Shown: piece after piece, positions 7,283-14,472 of the stretch
How positions within the stretch are numbered: position 1 is the first letter of the stretch
Layout: the number at the start of each line of letters is the position of its first letter
From: Synergistaceae bacterium
GTDB lineage: Bacteria > Synergistota > Synergistia > Synergistales > Aminithiophilaceae
Length of the DNA: 40,413 nucleotides
Direction of reading: 5' to 3'
Assembly (NCBI GenBank): GCA_016756725.1
Contig: JAESII010000013.1
Span: 1 to 40,413 of the forward strand
Translations under genes and position numbers: made by a program
The notes under the pieces: model-generated
Seen by the model: the letters and a program-made list of their open reading frames with translations, nothing else
What the model was told of the DNA's origin: nothing
The model's database searches: none

Positions 7283-8500
7283 TCAGCTGCGCCGCATCAG
7301 AACGGCGACGAAGGTTCCTTCGGCCCAGGGCGTCTCGGGAAGGACGTAATATCCCCAAGGGCGTCCACGGCGAGCTAGATCGCGGGGCAGGTCGAAAGCC
7401 CACTCGACGGCATCGCTCCGCGAAGCCAGGGCCCTGGCGACAATCTGTTCGTTCTCTTCCTTGAACAGGCTCGCAGTCCTGTAAAGGGCAATGCCTCCAG
7501 GAGCGAGACACTCCAGAGCCGCCACAAGAAGCCGTTCCTGCTTTCGGGCAAGCTCGGCCAGATGGCTGCGGCGAAAGGCCCATTTCCTCTCAGGCAGACG
7601 AAGCCATCGCCCGCTTTCTGACGAGGGGGGCTCGACACAGACCCAGGCCCGACCGGACAAAGGAGCTGGTACAGGATCGTATCCGGCCGGAATCGCCATC
7701 GGCGGAGAGGCCTCGTTCCACAGAGGGACCTCCCTTCCCTCGGGAGAAAGGAGGCAGGCCGCCTCATGAGGCTCGCCGAGGAAAAGACCACCGCCCCGAG
7801 GCAACCGATCCCTCAGAAAAGGAGCCAGACGGGCAGAGGTCTCACTCTGAAAGAGCGCACCGTGGCCGACATGATTCTCCAGAAGAGCGTCGCTTCGAAA
7901 AAGCCCCTCCACTGCCGGAGAAGGCCAGAAGCGGGCACTGATCCTGGTGGCGGGTCGATTCCACCACGACAGAAGAGGCCTCATGGAAAGGAGCTTCATG
8001 ATCCGTTTCGCCTCATGGGTTCCCCAGGAATCGCGCAGCGAGGAAAGCCCCTCGTCGGGGAACCCCAGAAGAAGCGCCTGATCGCGCAGATCACCACTGG
8101 CCGCCAGCTTCTCCAAGATCTCGATTCCCTCTTCGTGACAACGCCGCAGAAGCCCGTTGACCAGACGGCCCCCTGCCTCGTCCCCCTGGAGAGCCAGTCG
8201 CTGAACGAAGGCATTGATGAGGCTCCGGGGAGGCATGAGAGGCATTTCGACGATTCCCACAAGACCGAGAATCAGGGCATCGCCTGTCGCGGCAGGAAGT
8301 TCGCGGATTCCCCGCCGCGACAGGCGCGAGACGAGGAAGAGCCAGAGAGCCCGCCGCCTCAATCCCCGAAAGAGAAGCGATTCGGCAAGGCGCCTCTCCC
8401 GACTTTCCAGGTCAGGAGCGACGGCCTGAAGGGTCTCTCCCCAAGAGGAGGAGCGACTGAGATTGCGCCAGGTCAGAAGAGCCGCCTCGACGCCACGCAT
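7283..8500 (-). CDS. RsmB-like protein (NusB-like domain plus degenerate methyltransferase domain), probably catalytically inactive
   Basis: 405 residues. Residues 1-130 form a NusB-like all-helical domain (LINAFVQRLALQGDEAGGRL, LVNGLLRR). The rest aligns with the 16S rRNA m5C967 methyltransferase RsmB: GHGALFQSETSARLAP corresponds to the RsmB QDEAAQL region, and ERKWAFRRSHLAELARKQ to its KWR..ELA..Q region. Key residues are missing. The DxPCS catalytic Cys is Pro (VEPPS, Pro292), the TC Cys is Ala (RTAS, Ala343), and the SAM-binding CAAPGGKT loop is not recognisable. No frameshift is seen, so the gene appears to be kept as a full-length pseudoenzyme. It sits exactly where rsmB sits in the usual rsmB-PASTA kinase-rpe cluster and overlaps its upstream neighbour as TGATG. 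Confidence 0.8.
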   Translation of the reverse strand: MRGVEAALLTWRNLSRSSSWGETLQAVAPDLESRERRLAESLLFRGLRRRALWLFLVSRLSRRGIRELPAATGDALILGLVGIVEMPLMPPRSLINAFVQRLALQGDEAGGRLVNGLLRRCHEEGIEILEKLAASGDLRDQALLLGFPDEGLSSLRDSWGTHEAKRIMKLLSMRPLLSWWNRPATRISARFWPSPAVEGLFRSDALLENHVGHGALFQSETSARLAPFLRDRLPRGGGLFLGEPHEAACLLSPEGREVPLWNEASPPMAIPAGYDPVPAPLSGRAWVCVEPPSSESGRWLRLPERKWAFRRSHLAELARKQERLLVAALECLAPGGIALYRTASLFKEENEQIVARALASRSDAVEWAFDLPRDLARRGRPWGYYVLPETPWAEGTFVAVLMRRS

Positions 8501-9198
8501 CAGCGAACGATCTCGGCCTTCAGAGCCTGACCGGGTTGACGGGTGACGACGAAAAGACGCGACGGGAAGGGGAGGAAGGCGCCGAAGGAAGACGACCGGC
8601 CCGACCGGACCTCAACCCCCAGGATCTCCATGCCCTTCACGTCGGCATCGGTCGTCAGATGGCGTTGGACGAAACCGCTGAGGAGGGGGCCCGCCCCGTT
8701 GGCCACGGCAAGGGCCACGAGGACAGCCAAGAGAGAGAGATGTCCCGTGCCCCAGAGGATCAGCAGAAAGGCGACGGAAGCCACCAGGTTGACGACGACA
8801 ACCGTCGTGCCGCACCGGCGATGCAAGGCGAGATCGACCTCTCCGGCCTCTAACCGCCTCAGGGCCTCTTTGGCGGCGGCAAAAACGATGACAGCCTGAA
8901 AGGGGCCATCGACAAAAAAACCGTCCTCCACAGCATAGCCCGAAAGGGGCAAAGACGGTCCTGCCGCCTCTTCAAGAACGTGGGCCGTCGCATGTTCCAA
9001 GGCATGGTTACGACGGATCCTGATGTTGAAAAAGACGGCCAGGATCTGTTTGGGCCCGGCGAAAAGCCAGAAGAGAGAACGCAGGGCGAAGCCAAAGGGG
9101 ATCATGAAAAGGACCAGAAAAAGAGGGAGGACCAGCACGATCAGACCCAACCAGGGCACCAGAAAAAGAAACAATACTAACAACAGCAGCAAGGGCAT
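8500..9198 (-). CDS. DUF6391-like membrane protein
   Basis: 232 residues. The first 50 are very hydrophobic (LLLLLVLFLFLVPWLGLIVL and a second helix), followed by RIRRNHALEHATAHVL. That NHALEHAT motif is what I associate with the poorly characterised DUF6391 family. Two more hydrophobic helices lie near residues 130-175. The tail resembles a cytoplasmic beta domain. Function is unknown; the histidine-rich motif could bind metal, but that is a guess. It is the first gene of the recA run and starts 36 nt after an intrinsic terminator. The ATG has only a distant GGAG upstream, so the exact start is less certain. Confidence 0.7.
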   Translation of the reverse strand: MPLLLLLVLFLFLVPWLGLIVLVLPLFLVLFMIPFGFALRSLFWLFAGPKQILAVFFNIRIRRNHALEHATAHVLEEAAGPSLPLSGYAVEDGFFVDGPFQAVIVFAAAKEALRRLEAGEVDLALHRRCGTTVVVVNLVASVAFLLILWGTGHLSLLAVLVALAVANGAGPLLSGFVQRHLTTDADVKGMEILGVEVRSGRSSSFGAFLPFPSRLFVVTRQPGQALKAEIVR

Positions 9199-9234
9199 CG
9201 AGGGGGATCTCTCCTTCCCGTCGTCGGGAATCCC

Positions 9235-9263
9235 AAAAAAGGGGCGGCCGCTGAGGCCACCCC
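9235..9263 (-). terminator. Intrinsic terminator after the YugP-like gene
   Basis: On the minus strand GGGGTGGCC (9263-9255), loop TCAGC, then GGCCGCCCC (9249-9241), a 9-bp stem with one T-G wobble, followed by TTTTTT (9240-9235). It lies 40 nt after the YugP-like stop and only 36 nt before the first ATG of the ten-gene recA run. I see no convincing promoter in that 36-nt gap, so either transcription reads through or a promoter overlaps the end of the YugP-like gene. Confidence 0.85.
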
Positions 9264-9302
9264 TAGTCTAACCTACCTTTGACCGACGATAAAGGCCGGC
9301 CT

Positions 9303-10004
9303 TCAGTCGTTTCTTCCGCCCACCATTCCCCGAAGGAGGAGAAGCCGTACGAGCTGTGCCACGGCCATGACCGAAGCGGCCACATAGGTGAGAGCCGCCG
9401 CATTGAGGACCGTACGGGCTCCGCCGATCTCGTCGCTGCCGAGGATCTGCGTGTCTGAGAGCAGCCGCAGAGCCCTGGCGCTGGCATCAAATTCCGTCGG
9501 GAGCGTCACGAGATGAAAGACGATGACGCCGAGGAAGAAGATGATTCCCAGGTCCATCAGCAGGGGCGTGCGGAGAAGGAGACCGATGAAAAAGAGAGGG
9601 AAGGCCAGCCCCGAACCGATGTTGACGACAGGCACAATGGCGTTGCGGACGCGCAGAGGGGCATAGGACTCTCGATCCTGAACGGCATGGCCGACCTCGT
9701 GGGCCGCTACGCCGATAGCGGCGATGCTGGTGCTGCTGTAGACCGTGTCGGAGAGGTGGAGCGTCTTGTCCCTCGGGTCGTAGTGATCGGAGAGATTGCC
9801 TTGGACACGGCGGACGGGAACGTTGGACAGGCCATGCCTGTCCAGAAGGACACGGGCAACCTCAGCTGCCGGAATGCCCCGCCGTGAAGGAACGCGGCTG
9901 AACCGTTCGAAAGCCCCCTTGACCTTCATCTGGGCCCAGAAGGCCAGAAGAAGGGCCGGGATGAGCAGCAGAAACGTGGGATCAAAGAAAAAGGGGTACA
10001 TCAT
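9303..10004 (-). CDS. YugP-like membrane zinc metallopeptidase
   Basis: From ATG 10004 the protein has 233 residues. One N-terminal membrane helix (8-25) precedes a zinc-protease motif AAHEVGHAVQD with HEVGH at 102-106, then DRESYAPLRVRN, two to three membrane helices, and EFDASARALRLL, which supplies the likely third ligand, as in the YugP family. Substrates are not established for the family. The start was chosen because AGGAGG lies 9 nt upstream; a GTG three codons earlier is possible. It is flanked by its own promoter and terminator, so it appears to be expressed alone. Confidence 0.88.
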   Translation of the reverse strand: MMYPFFFDPTFLLLIPALLLAFWAQMKVKGAFERFSRVPSRRGIPAAEVARVLLDRHGLSNVPVRRVQGNLSDHYDPRDKTLHLSDTVYSSTSIAAIGVAAHEVGHAVQDRESYAPLRVRNAIVPVVNIGSGLAFPLFFIGLLLRTPLLMDLGIIFFLGVIVFHLVTLPTEFDASARALRLLSDTQILGSDEIGGARTVLNAAALTYVAASVMAVAQLVRLLLLRGMVGGRND

Positions 10005-10045
10005 TCCCCTCACCTCCTGAAAGATGGCGAGCCTTTTTTGAAAAG

Positions 10046-10077
10046 ATACCGATGGCCTCTGAGCCTGCCATCGGTAT
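10046..10077 (-). terminator. Hairpin terminator of the DegT-family gene, overlapping the next promoter
   Basis: Perfect 11-bp stem: ATACCGATGGC (10046-10056) with GCCATCGGTAT (10067-10077) and a 10-nt loop, followed on the minus strand by CTTTTC. It ends the DegT-type transcript about 40 nt after its stop. A transcript starting from the promoter at 10076-10104 would begin inside the 5' arm and so escape the hairpin, a compact arrangement. Confidence 0.7.
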
Positions 10078-10104
10078 TCTACACGATTTGAAGAGGAAGA
10101 GCAA
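10076..10104 (-). promoter_or_regulatory. Candidate promoter of the YugP-like gene, TTGCTC-17-TAGAAT
   Basis: On the minus strand TTGCTC (10104-10099), a 17-bp spacer and TAGAAT (10081-10076). Start would be near 10069, giving a leader of about 65 nt before ATG 10004. The -10 overlaps the edge of the upstream gene's terminator hairpin. Confidence 0.55.
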
Positions 10105-10115
10105 TAATGGTCAAA

Positions 10116-11255
10116 TCAGCTTTGCCCGTAGAAGTGTGCCATGGCATCAACAACACGCTCCTGTTCGGAGGCGGTCAGTTCGGGAAAGACGGGTAGGGCC
10201 AGGACGTCTTCTGCGAGAGCCTCGGCCGTCGGGAAATCTCCCTTGCCGTGGCCCAGGAAGGCAAAGCAACGCTGCTCGTGAAGAGGCAGGGGATAATAGA
10301 CCCGTGAGGCGATGCCTTGCTCCTCGAGAAAAGCCTGCAGTGCGTCGCGGCGGCTGCAGCGGATGACGTACTGGTGAAAGATGTGGCTGTTCCCCTCGAG
10401 AACGGTGGGAGCCTGGACGACATCGTTCAGGCCGGCCTCGGCAAAAAGAAGCCCGTAGCGGTCGGCCACAAGACGACGCTCTTCGTTCCATTCGTCGAGA
10501 TGACGCAGCTTGACCCTCAACACGGCGGCCTGGAGCGAGTCGAGACGGCTGTTGAGGCCCACTTCCTCGTGGAAGTAGGTCCTGCCCGAGCCGTGGACAC
10601 GAAGACTGCGGAGCCGTCGGGCCAGGGCCTCGTCGCGGGCCGTGATCATCCCGCCGTCTCCGTAGCCTCCGAGGTTCTTCGTGGGGAAAAAGGAGAAGCA
10701 GCCAAGATCACCCCAGGCACCTGCCCGGACGGGCTCATTCTTCTTCATCCGCCAGCTTCCGAAGGCCTGGGCAGCATCTTCGACGAGGACTATTCCCCGC
10801 CCTTTGAGCTCTTCGTCTATCTCCTCGAGGGGGACCATCTGCCCAAAGAGATGAACGGCGATGACCGCCCGGGTCCTGTCCGTGACACTGGCGAGGACGG
10901 CATCGGTCTTCATGTTGTAGGTCTCGGGATCGACGTCGACAAAAACGGGCTTCGCCCCCAGGCGGGTGATGGCGCTCACGGTGGCGAAGAAGGTGAAGGG
11001 CGACGTGATCACCTCATCGCCGGGCTTGAGATCAAGGGCCATCAGGGCGAGAAGAAGGGCATCACTCCCGGAGGCGCAGCCGACGGCGTGCGAAACGGGA
11101 AGGTAGGTGGCCACGTCAGCCTCAAAAGCGGACACGGCCGGCCCGAGGATGAAGGACTGTTCGTCAAGGACCTCGTTCAGGGCCCCTTGGATCTCCTGAC
11201 GGATCCGGTGATAATTGCGTTTGAGATCCAAGGTGGGCAGGTAATCGGGTTTCAT
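10116..11255 (-). CDS. DegT/DnrJ/EryC1/StrS-family PLP aminotransferase
   Basis: 379 residues, a complete sugar-type aminotransferase fold. The Schiff-base lysine lies in FFPTKNLGGYGDGG, and VEDAAQAFGS contains the Asp that contacts the PLP ring nitrogen. ASGSDALLLAL binds the cofactor phosphate and GLNSRLDSLQAAVL is a family block. Such enzymes usually transaminate nucleotide-linked keto-sugars in glycan or antibiotic synthesis, but no sugar-nucleotide genes are nearby, so the substrate is unknown. The ATG follows AGGAGGTTGCG. It lies 79 nt downstream of a GntR-type regulator on the same strand and ends at a hairpin terminator. Confidence 0.9.
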   Translation of the reverse strand: MKPDYLPTLDLKRNYHRIRQEIQGALNEVLDEQSFILGPAVSAFEADVATYLPVSHAVGCASGSDALLLALMALDLKPGDEVITSPFTFFATVSAITRLGAKPVFVDVDPETYNMKTDAVLASVTDRTRAVIAVHLFGQMVPLEEIDEELKGRGIVLVEDAAQAFGSWRMKKNEPVRAGAWGDLGCFSFFPTKNLGGYGDGGMITARDEALARRLRSLRVHGSGRTYFHEEVGLNSRLDSLQAAVLRVKLRHLDEWNEERRLVADRYGLLFAEAGLNDVVQAPTVLEGNSHIFHQYVIRCSRRDALQAFLEEQGIASRVYYPLPLHEQRCFAFLGHGKGDFPTAEALAEDVLALPVFPELTASEQERVVDAMAHFYGQS

Positions 11256-11334
11256 CGCAACCTCCTGGGTCGGGGCGGTTCCCCTGATATCGCCTTCAGT
11301 GGGAGTATCCCTCCCGAGGCCCTTTCTGTGACCT

Positions 11335-12018
11335 CTAATCCTCGGACTGATTGAGGCCCTGGCTCGAAAGAGCCAGGTGATGCCTCATGATCTCAACGGA
11401 GAGGTCGGCATTGCGATCTCTGAGAGAGTCGATGAGAAGGCGGTGGTCCTTGATGCTGGGATGCTCCTTGGACGGAGTCTGGCCGGCCTTGTGGCCCAGG
11501 AAGGGGTCATAGAAGACCATGTAGACGTTCGTCCGGGCCAGGATGTTCTCGACATAGTCGGCCAGGACCTTGTTACCGCTCGCCTCGGCGATAATTCGGT
11601 GAAAGCTCTCGTTGACCTCGAGGTAAAGCTCCAGACTCTGCTCCTCGAAGGAGCGCTCCTCCTCAAGGAGGGTCTCCTCGAGACGGCGCAGATGGCGCTC
11701 GCTGATCCGTCCCGCGGCAAGACGGACGGCCAGACACTCAAGCTGTTCCCTGACGACGAAGGTGTCCTCCATCTCGCGCTTCGACGGAGAGGCGAGGCGG
11801 GCCCCGCTGTTGGGAATGATGACCACGAGCCCCTCACTGGCCAAGCGGCGCAAGGCCTCTCTGACAGGGGTCCGACTCACTCCCATCTGGACGGCGATAT
11901 TCACCTCCGGCAGGCGTTGGCCCGGTTTGAGTTGCTTGGTGATGATCTTGTGGCGCAACTCTTGGTAGACATAATCAGCAGAAGTCGTGTAAAGTCTCGG
12001 CTCACGCGTCAAGCTCAT
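11335..12018 (-). CDS. GntR-family transcriptional regulator, FadR/FCD subfamily
   Basis: 227 residues from ATG 12018. The N-terminal winged helix spans residues 10-75 (YVYQELRHKIITKQLKPGQR, MGVSRTPVREALRRLASEGL). The C-terminal helical FCD ligand domain has NESFHRII, KDHRLLIDSL and MRHHLALS, whose His/Asp residues normally hold a metal or a carboxylate ligand. The start was chosen because AAGGAGGGC lies directly upstream; a frame reaching 12204 runs through the regulatory region and lacks family similarity. A perfect palindrome 73 nt upstream suggests autoregulation. FCD regulators often control uptake or catabolism of organic acids; the target here is unknown. Confidence 0.9.
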   Translation of the reverse strand: MSLTREPRLYTTSADYVYQELRHKIITKQLKPGQRLPEVNIAVQMGVSRTPVREALRRLASEGLVVIIPNSGARLASPSKREMEDTFVVREQLECLAVRLAAGRISERHLRRLEETLLEEERSFEEQSLELYLEVNESFHRIIAEASGNKVLADYVENILARTNVYMVFYDPFLGHKAGQTPSKEHPSIKDHRLLIDSLRDRNADLSVEIMRHHLALSSQGLNQSED

Positions 12019-12090
12019 GCCCTCCTTGGGGTCTCTGCACCCCCTGCAATGCACAAAAATCAAAATGATATACGGTTCAACACTGCCCAG

Positions 12091-12106
12091 TGTATCATGG
12101 GATACA
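12091..12106. promoter_or_regulatory. Candidate GntR/FadR-type operator, palindrome TGTATC-ATGG-GATACA
   Basis: A perfect 6-bp inverted repeat around a 4-bp spacer (TGTATCATGGGATACA), 73 bp upstream of the GntR ATG and about 110 bp downstream of the promoter at 12214-12241. Its size and the GTATnnnATAC-like core are typical of FadR-subfamily sites. Autoregulation is inferred from position only. Confidence 0.55.
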
Positions 12107-12158
12107 ACAGATGGCAATCGCTGTCCTTGCCTTTTTGTCCGACCCACAGACATCATAA

Positions 12159-12182
12159 GAGGGGGCTCTGGAGACCCCCCTC
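12159..12182. repeat. GC-rich inverted repeat in the GntR leader
   Basis: GAGGGGG (12159-12165) pairs with CCCCCTC (12176-12182) around a 10-nt loop. It lies in the 5' leader of the GntR transcript between promoter and operator. No T run follows on either strand, so it is not a typical terminator. Confidence 0.5.
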
Positions 12183-12213
12183 CGGCAGAGTCGCGAGAAT
12201 ACAAAACTCGGTT

Positions 12214-12241
12214 ATTCTAACATATGTGACTCAAATGACAA
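12214..12241 (-). promoter_or_regulatory. Promoter of the GntR-type regulator, TTGTCA-16-TAGAAT
   Basis: On the minus strand TTGTCA (12241-12236), a 16-bp spacer and TAGAAT (12219-12214). Start near 12207 gives a leader of about 190 nt containing a GC-rich hairpin and the palindromic candidate operator. Confidence 0.6.
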
Positions 12242-12328
12242 GAGAAGGCCTGGCCGGTGTACCACAATAGGGTGCCCCTCAGAGGCTACCCACCGCAAGA
12301 GCCGCTTCCACATTAAGGAGGAACATTG

Positions 12329-12523
12329 ATGAGAATCGTTGTCCTCGTCCTTTCCGTTTCTTCCGTCTTCTTTTTCGGCAGAGCCCTCGGCGCCCTGGGA
12401 GGTTACATGATGGGCCGCCCTCACCCGACTCTCATGGTTCAGGGACTGGCAGGCGGGGTCGTCACGGCTCTTCTGGCCCTGTGGCTCTGGAGGGATCGGC
12501 TCCGCCGGGAGTCGAAGAAGTAA
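12329..12523 (+). CDS. Small two-helix membrane protein
   Basis: 64 residues from ATG 12329, preceded by AAGGAGGA at the right distance. Two hydrophobic helices are visible: residues 3-25 (VVLVLSVSSVFFFGRALGAL) and about 38-54 (VQGLAGGVVTALLALWLW), with a basic tail RDRLRRESKK. A TTG one codon earlier is an alternative start. I do not recognise a family. Its last 62 nt overlap the 3' end of citX on the other strand. Good ribosome site, clean membrane topology and lack of frame breaks support a real gene, but it is short and its function is unknown. Confidence 0.62.
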   Translation: MRIVVLVLSVSSVFFFGRALGALGGYMMGRPHPTLMVQGLAGGVVTALLALWLWRDRLRRESKK

Positions 12524-13034
12524 GGCCCAGATCATCAAGGGCTGCGGCGAGCAGCGCCAGGGTCGCCGTCCTCAAGGCTTCAGGGCGGTGGCCGGCCAGG
12601 CGCGCACAAGTCTTGGCGGGAAGGTCGCAGAGCAGACAGCTTCGGGGCGACCCATCCATCCCCTCACGGCTCAAGGCTCCCCTGACATCGATGACGTCGA
12701 TGTCCAGAAGCCTGCCCCAAGATTTCTCCTCCTCCAGGGTAAGGGCGAGGGCCTTGAGAGTTTCGCCGTCGAGAGAGGAAAAGGCTAGCAGCCGGGCCGG
12801 TCCTGCCCCGTTGGCCAGAACGACTTCCCGTTGCGGCACCCTGCCGAGCCTTTCGACGAAACGCCGGGCCACGGTAGCCACGCAGGCTTCGGCACCGGGA
12901 GGATCCTTGGGAAGACCGGGAATATTAAGAGCCACCTGAACGACGGCATCGAAGTCCTCCAGGAGAGAGACTTGACAAGCAGCCCTTTCCTCCCGGCCCC
13001 GCAATAGCTCCGACAGCTTCATCCCCTCAACCAT
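12462..13034 (-). CDS. citX: CitX-like apo-citrate lyase phosphoribosyl-dephospho-CoA transferase
   Basis: CitX attaches the phosphoribosyl-dephospho-CoA prosthetic group to the acyl carrier subunit (CitD) of citrate lyase. The 190-residue protein has the family pattern: LLRGREERAACQ near the N-terminus, DIDVIDVRG in the middle, and the conserved Cys/His block RSCLLCDLPAKTCARLAGH. Its start overlaps the stop of the MocR-like gene (TAATG). CitC, which acetylates the same prosthetic group, is encoded 2.3 kb away, but citD, citE, citF and citG are not in the window. The last 20 codons overlap a small plus-strand gene. Confidence 0.85.
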   Translation of the reverse strand: MVEGMKLSELLRGREERAACQVSLLEDFDAVVQVALNIPGLPKDPPGAEACVATVARRFVERLGRVPQREVVLANGAGPARLLAFSSLDGETLKALALTLEEEKSWGRLLDIDVIDVRGALSREGMDGSPRSCLLCDLPAKTCARLAGHRPEALRTATLALLAAALDDLGLTSSTPGGADPSRATGPEEP

Positions 13035-14383
13035 TACCAGACCTCTTTCAGATGGCGAACCGCCACCGTCAGCGCCAGCCCGTCAAGGCGGCTGACGGAA
13101 AACCGCAACCCCGCCACCGGCCGTGGAGGCCAGGCAAAAAGGCGCCCCGCAGCAAGGGCCACTCCGGCTGCCCGGGCGGCACTGGCTAGAGCCTCCCCGT
13201 CACGGGGCGTCGTGTCTAGCCAAAGGTAGATGCCCCCCTGAGGCGGGACGACGGAAAATTGCGGAAAGGCTCTGGCGAGTGCCGACGCCAGCCGGTCCAT
13301 GCGCCCCTTCAGAAGGGAGCGGAGACGCCTCAGCCCCTCATCGAGGCCGCCCCTGACGATAAAGGCCAGGGCGGCCTTTTGGGTCAGCGTCGAAAGGGGA
13401 CCGAAACGACGGCCACGAACGGCCAGAAAGGGATCCTTCATCGACGGGGGGAGAAGGCCGTAGCCGATGCGCAGCCCCGGAAAGAGAAGCTGGCTGAAAG
13501 AACCGATGTAGAGGACCCGCTCGGCCCCGTCCAGCGATTTCAAGGCCGGCACGCTGGCCGAGCCGTAACGGAACTCCCCGTAGGTGTCATCTTCAATGAT
13601 CCAGAAGGATTGCCTTTCCCCCAGGCGCAGCAGTTCCTGGCGGGCCTGGAAGGTCAGGGTCCGACCGGTGGGGTTGTGAAAGCTCGGGATAAGATAAAGG
13701 GCCTCACCGGGGCCGATCGATCGGGCGCGGTCGACGAGAGCCTCTTCGCCCAAAGGGAGAGAGGCCACGTTCAGACCCTCGGCCTGAGCCATGGGGATAA
13801 TATCAGGAAAAGTCAGCTCCTCGACCCACAATTTCGTCGTTCCCAGTGCCCGCAATGCGGCCAAAGCCGTCGAAAGCCCCTCGATGCCACCACCTGTCAC
13901 GACCAGATGATCTCCCTGGACGGGAATGCCTCTGAGCACGCCATGATGGATCAAGGCCTCCCGAAGCCCCTCATGCCCCACCAGCGGCGACGGTGCAAAA
14001 AACTCCCCCTCTTTCAGGCTCTCCAAGGAGCGCAGGAGACCGGTCACGGCTTTCCGCGGAAGCATGCCCGGCGAGGGCCTTTCCGAGGCGAGATCGAGAT
14101 GGTGGTCTCCACCGCCATCGGGACCACAAGAGATCCGGGGGGGGCGAATGGCGACAAAGCTGCCGCTGCGCCCCTTTTCGACGATGTATCCTTGGGCGGC
14201 CAGGAGGGCGTAGGCCTCACTGGTCGTCGTACGGCTCACGGAAAGGGCCTGGGCAAGCTCCCTCGTTCCCGGAAGCCGATAGCCGCCGGTGAGGGCCCCC
14301 CTGTCGATCATCGTCTTGAGGTGATCGGCGATCTGTCGGTAAAGAGGCGTTCCCGCCCCCTTCTGGAGAGGAATCTCGAGCAT
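13034..14383 (-). CDS. MocR-like regulator (GntR winged helix + aminotransferase-like domain) lacking the PLP lysine
   Basis: 449 residues from ATG 14383, which follows AAAGGAGG. Residues 10-80 form a GntR winged helix (LYRQIADHLKTMIDRG, LPGTRELAQALSVSRTTTSE). Residues 100-449 are a fold-type-I aminotransferase domain with FHNPTG (235-240) and WIIEDDTYGEF (261-271), the Asp that holds the PLP ring nitrogen. The Schiff-base lysine block, normally GTFSK, reads YIGSFSQLLFPGLRIGYG, with Gln298 in place of Lys. The codon is CAG in the given sequence. PLP could still bind non-covalently, or the ligand may be different. It is co-oriented and overlapping with citX and divergent from a HAD phosphatase. 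Confidence 0.88.
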   Translation of the reverse strand: MLEIPLQKGAGTPLYRQIADHLKTMIDRGALTGGYRLPGTRELAQALSVSRTTTSEAYALLAAQGYIVEKGRSGSFVAIRPPRISCGPDGGGDHHLDLASERPSPGMLPRKAVTGLLRSLESLKEGEFFAPSPLVGHEGLREALIHHGVLRGIPVQGDHLVVTGGGIEGLSTALAALRALGTTKLWVEELTFPDIIPMAQAEGLNVASLPLGEEALVDRARSIGPGEALYLIPSFHNPTGRTLTFQARQELLRLGERQSFWIIEDDTYGEFRYGSASVPALKSLDGAERVLYIGSFSQLLFPGLRIGYGLLPPSMKDPFLAVRGRRFGPLSTLTQKAALAFIVRGGLDEGLRRLRSLLKGRMDRLASALARAFPQFSVVPPQGGIYLWLDTTPRDGEALASAARAAGVALAAGRLFAWPPRPVAGLRFSVSRLDGLALTVAVRHLKEVW

Positions 14384-14395
14384 GATCGGCCTCCT

Positions 14396-14424
14396 TTGCC
14401 TTTCTGGAGACGATTCCCTACAAT
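14396..14424 (+). promoter_or_regulatory. Promoter of the HAD phosphatase gene, TTGCCT-17-TACAAT
   Basis: TTGCCT (14396-14401), 17-bp spacer, TACAAT (14419-14424). The start would be near 14431, about 40 nt before ATG 14473. It lies in the divergent region and overlaps the ribosome site of the MocR-like gene, so the regulator could influence both directions. Confidence 0.6.
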
Positions 14425-14472
14425 GCGAGGACGGCCTTTTGCCGCCGTTCACTTTTCTGACGAGGTGAAGCC

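Noticed and set aside
12019..12204. N-terminal extension of the GntR regulator
   Set aside because: The extra 62 codons cover the candidate operator and leader, have no similarity to the family, and the ATG at 12018 has a strong ribosome site.
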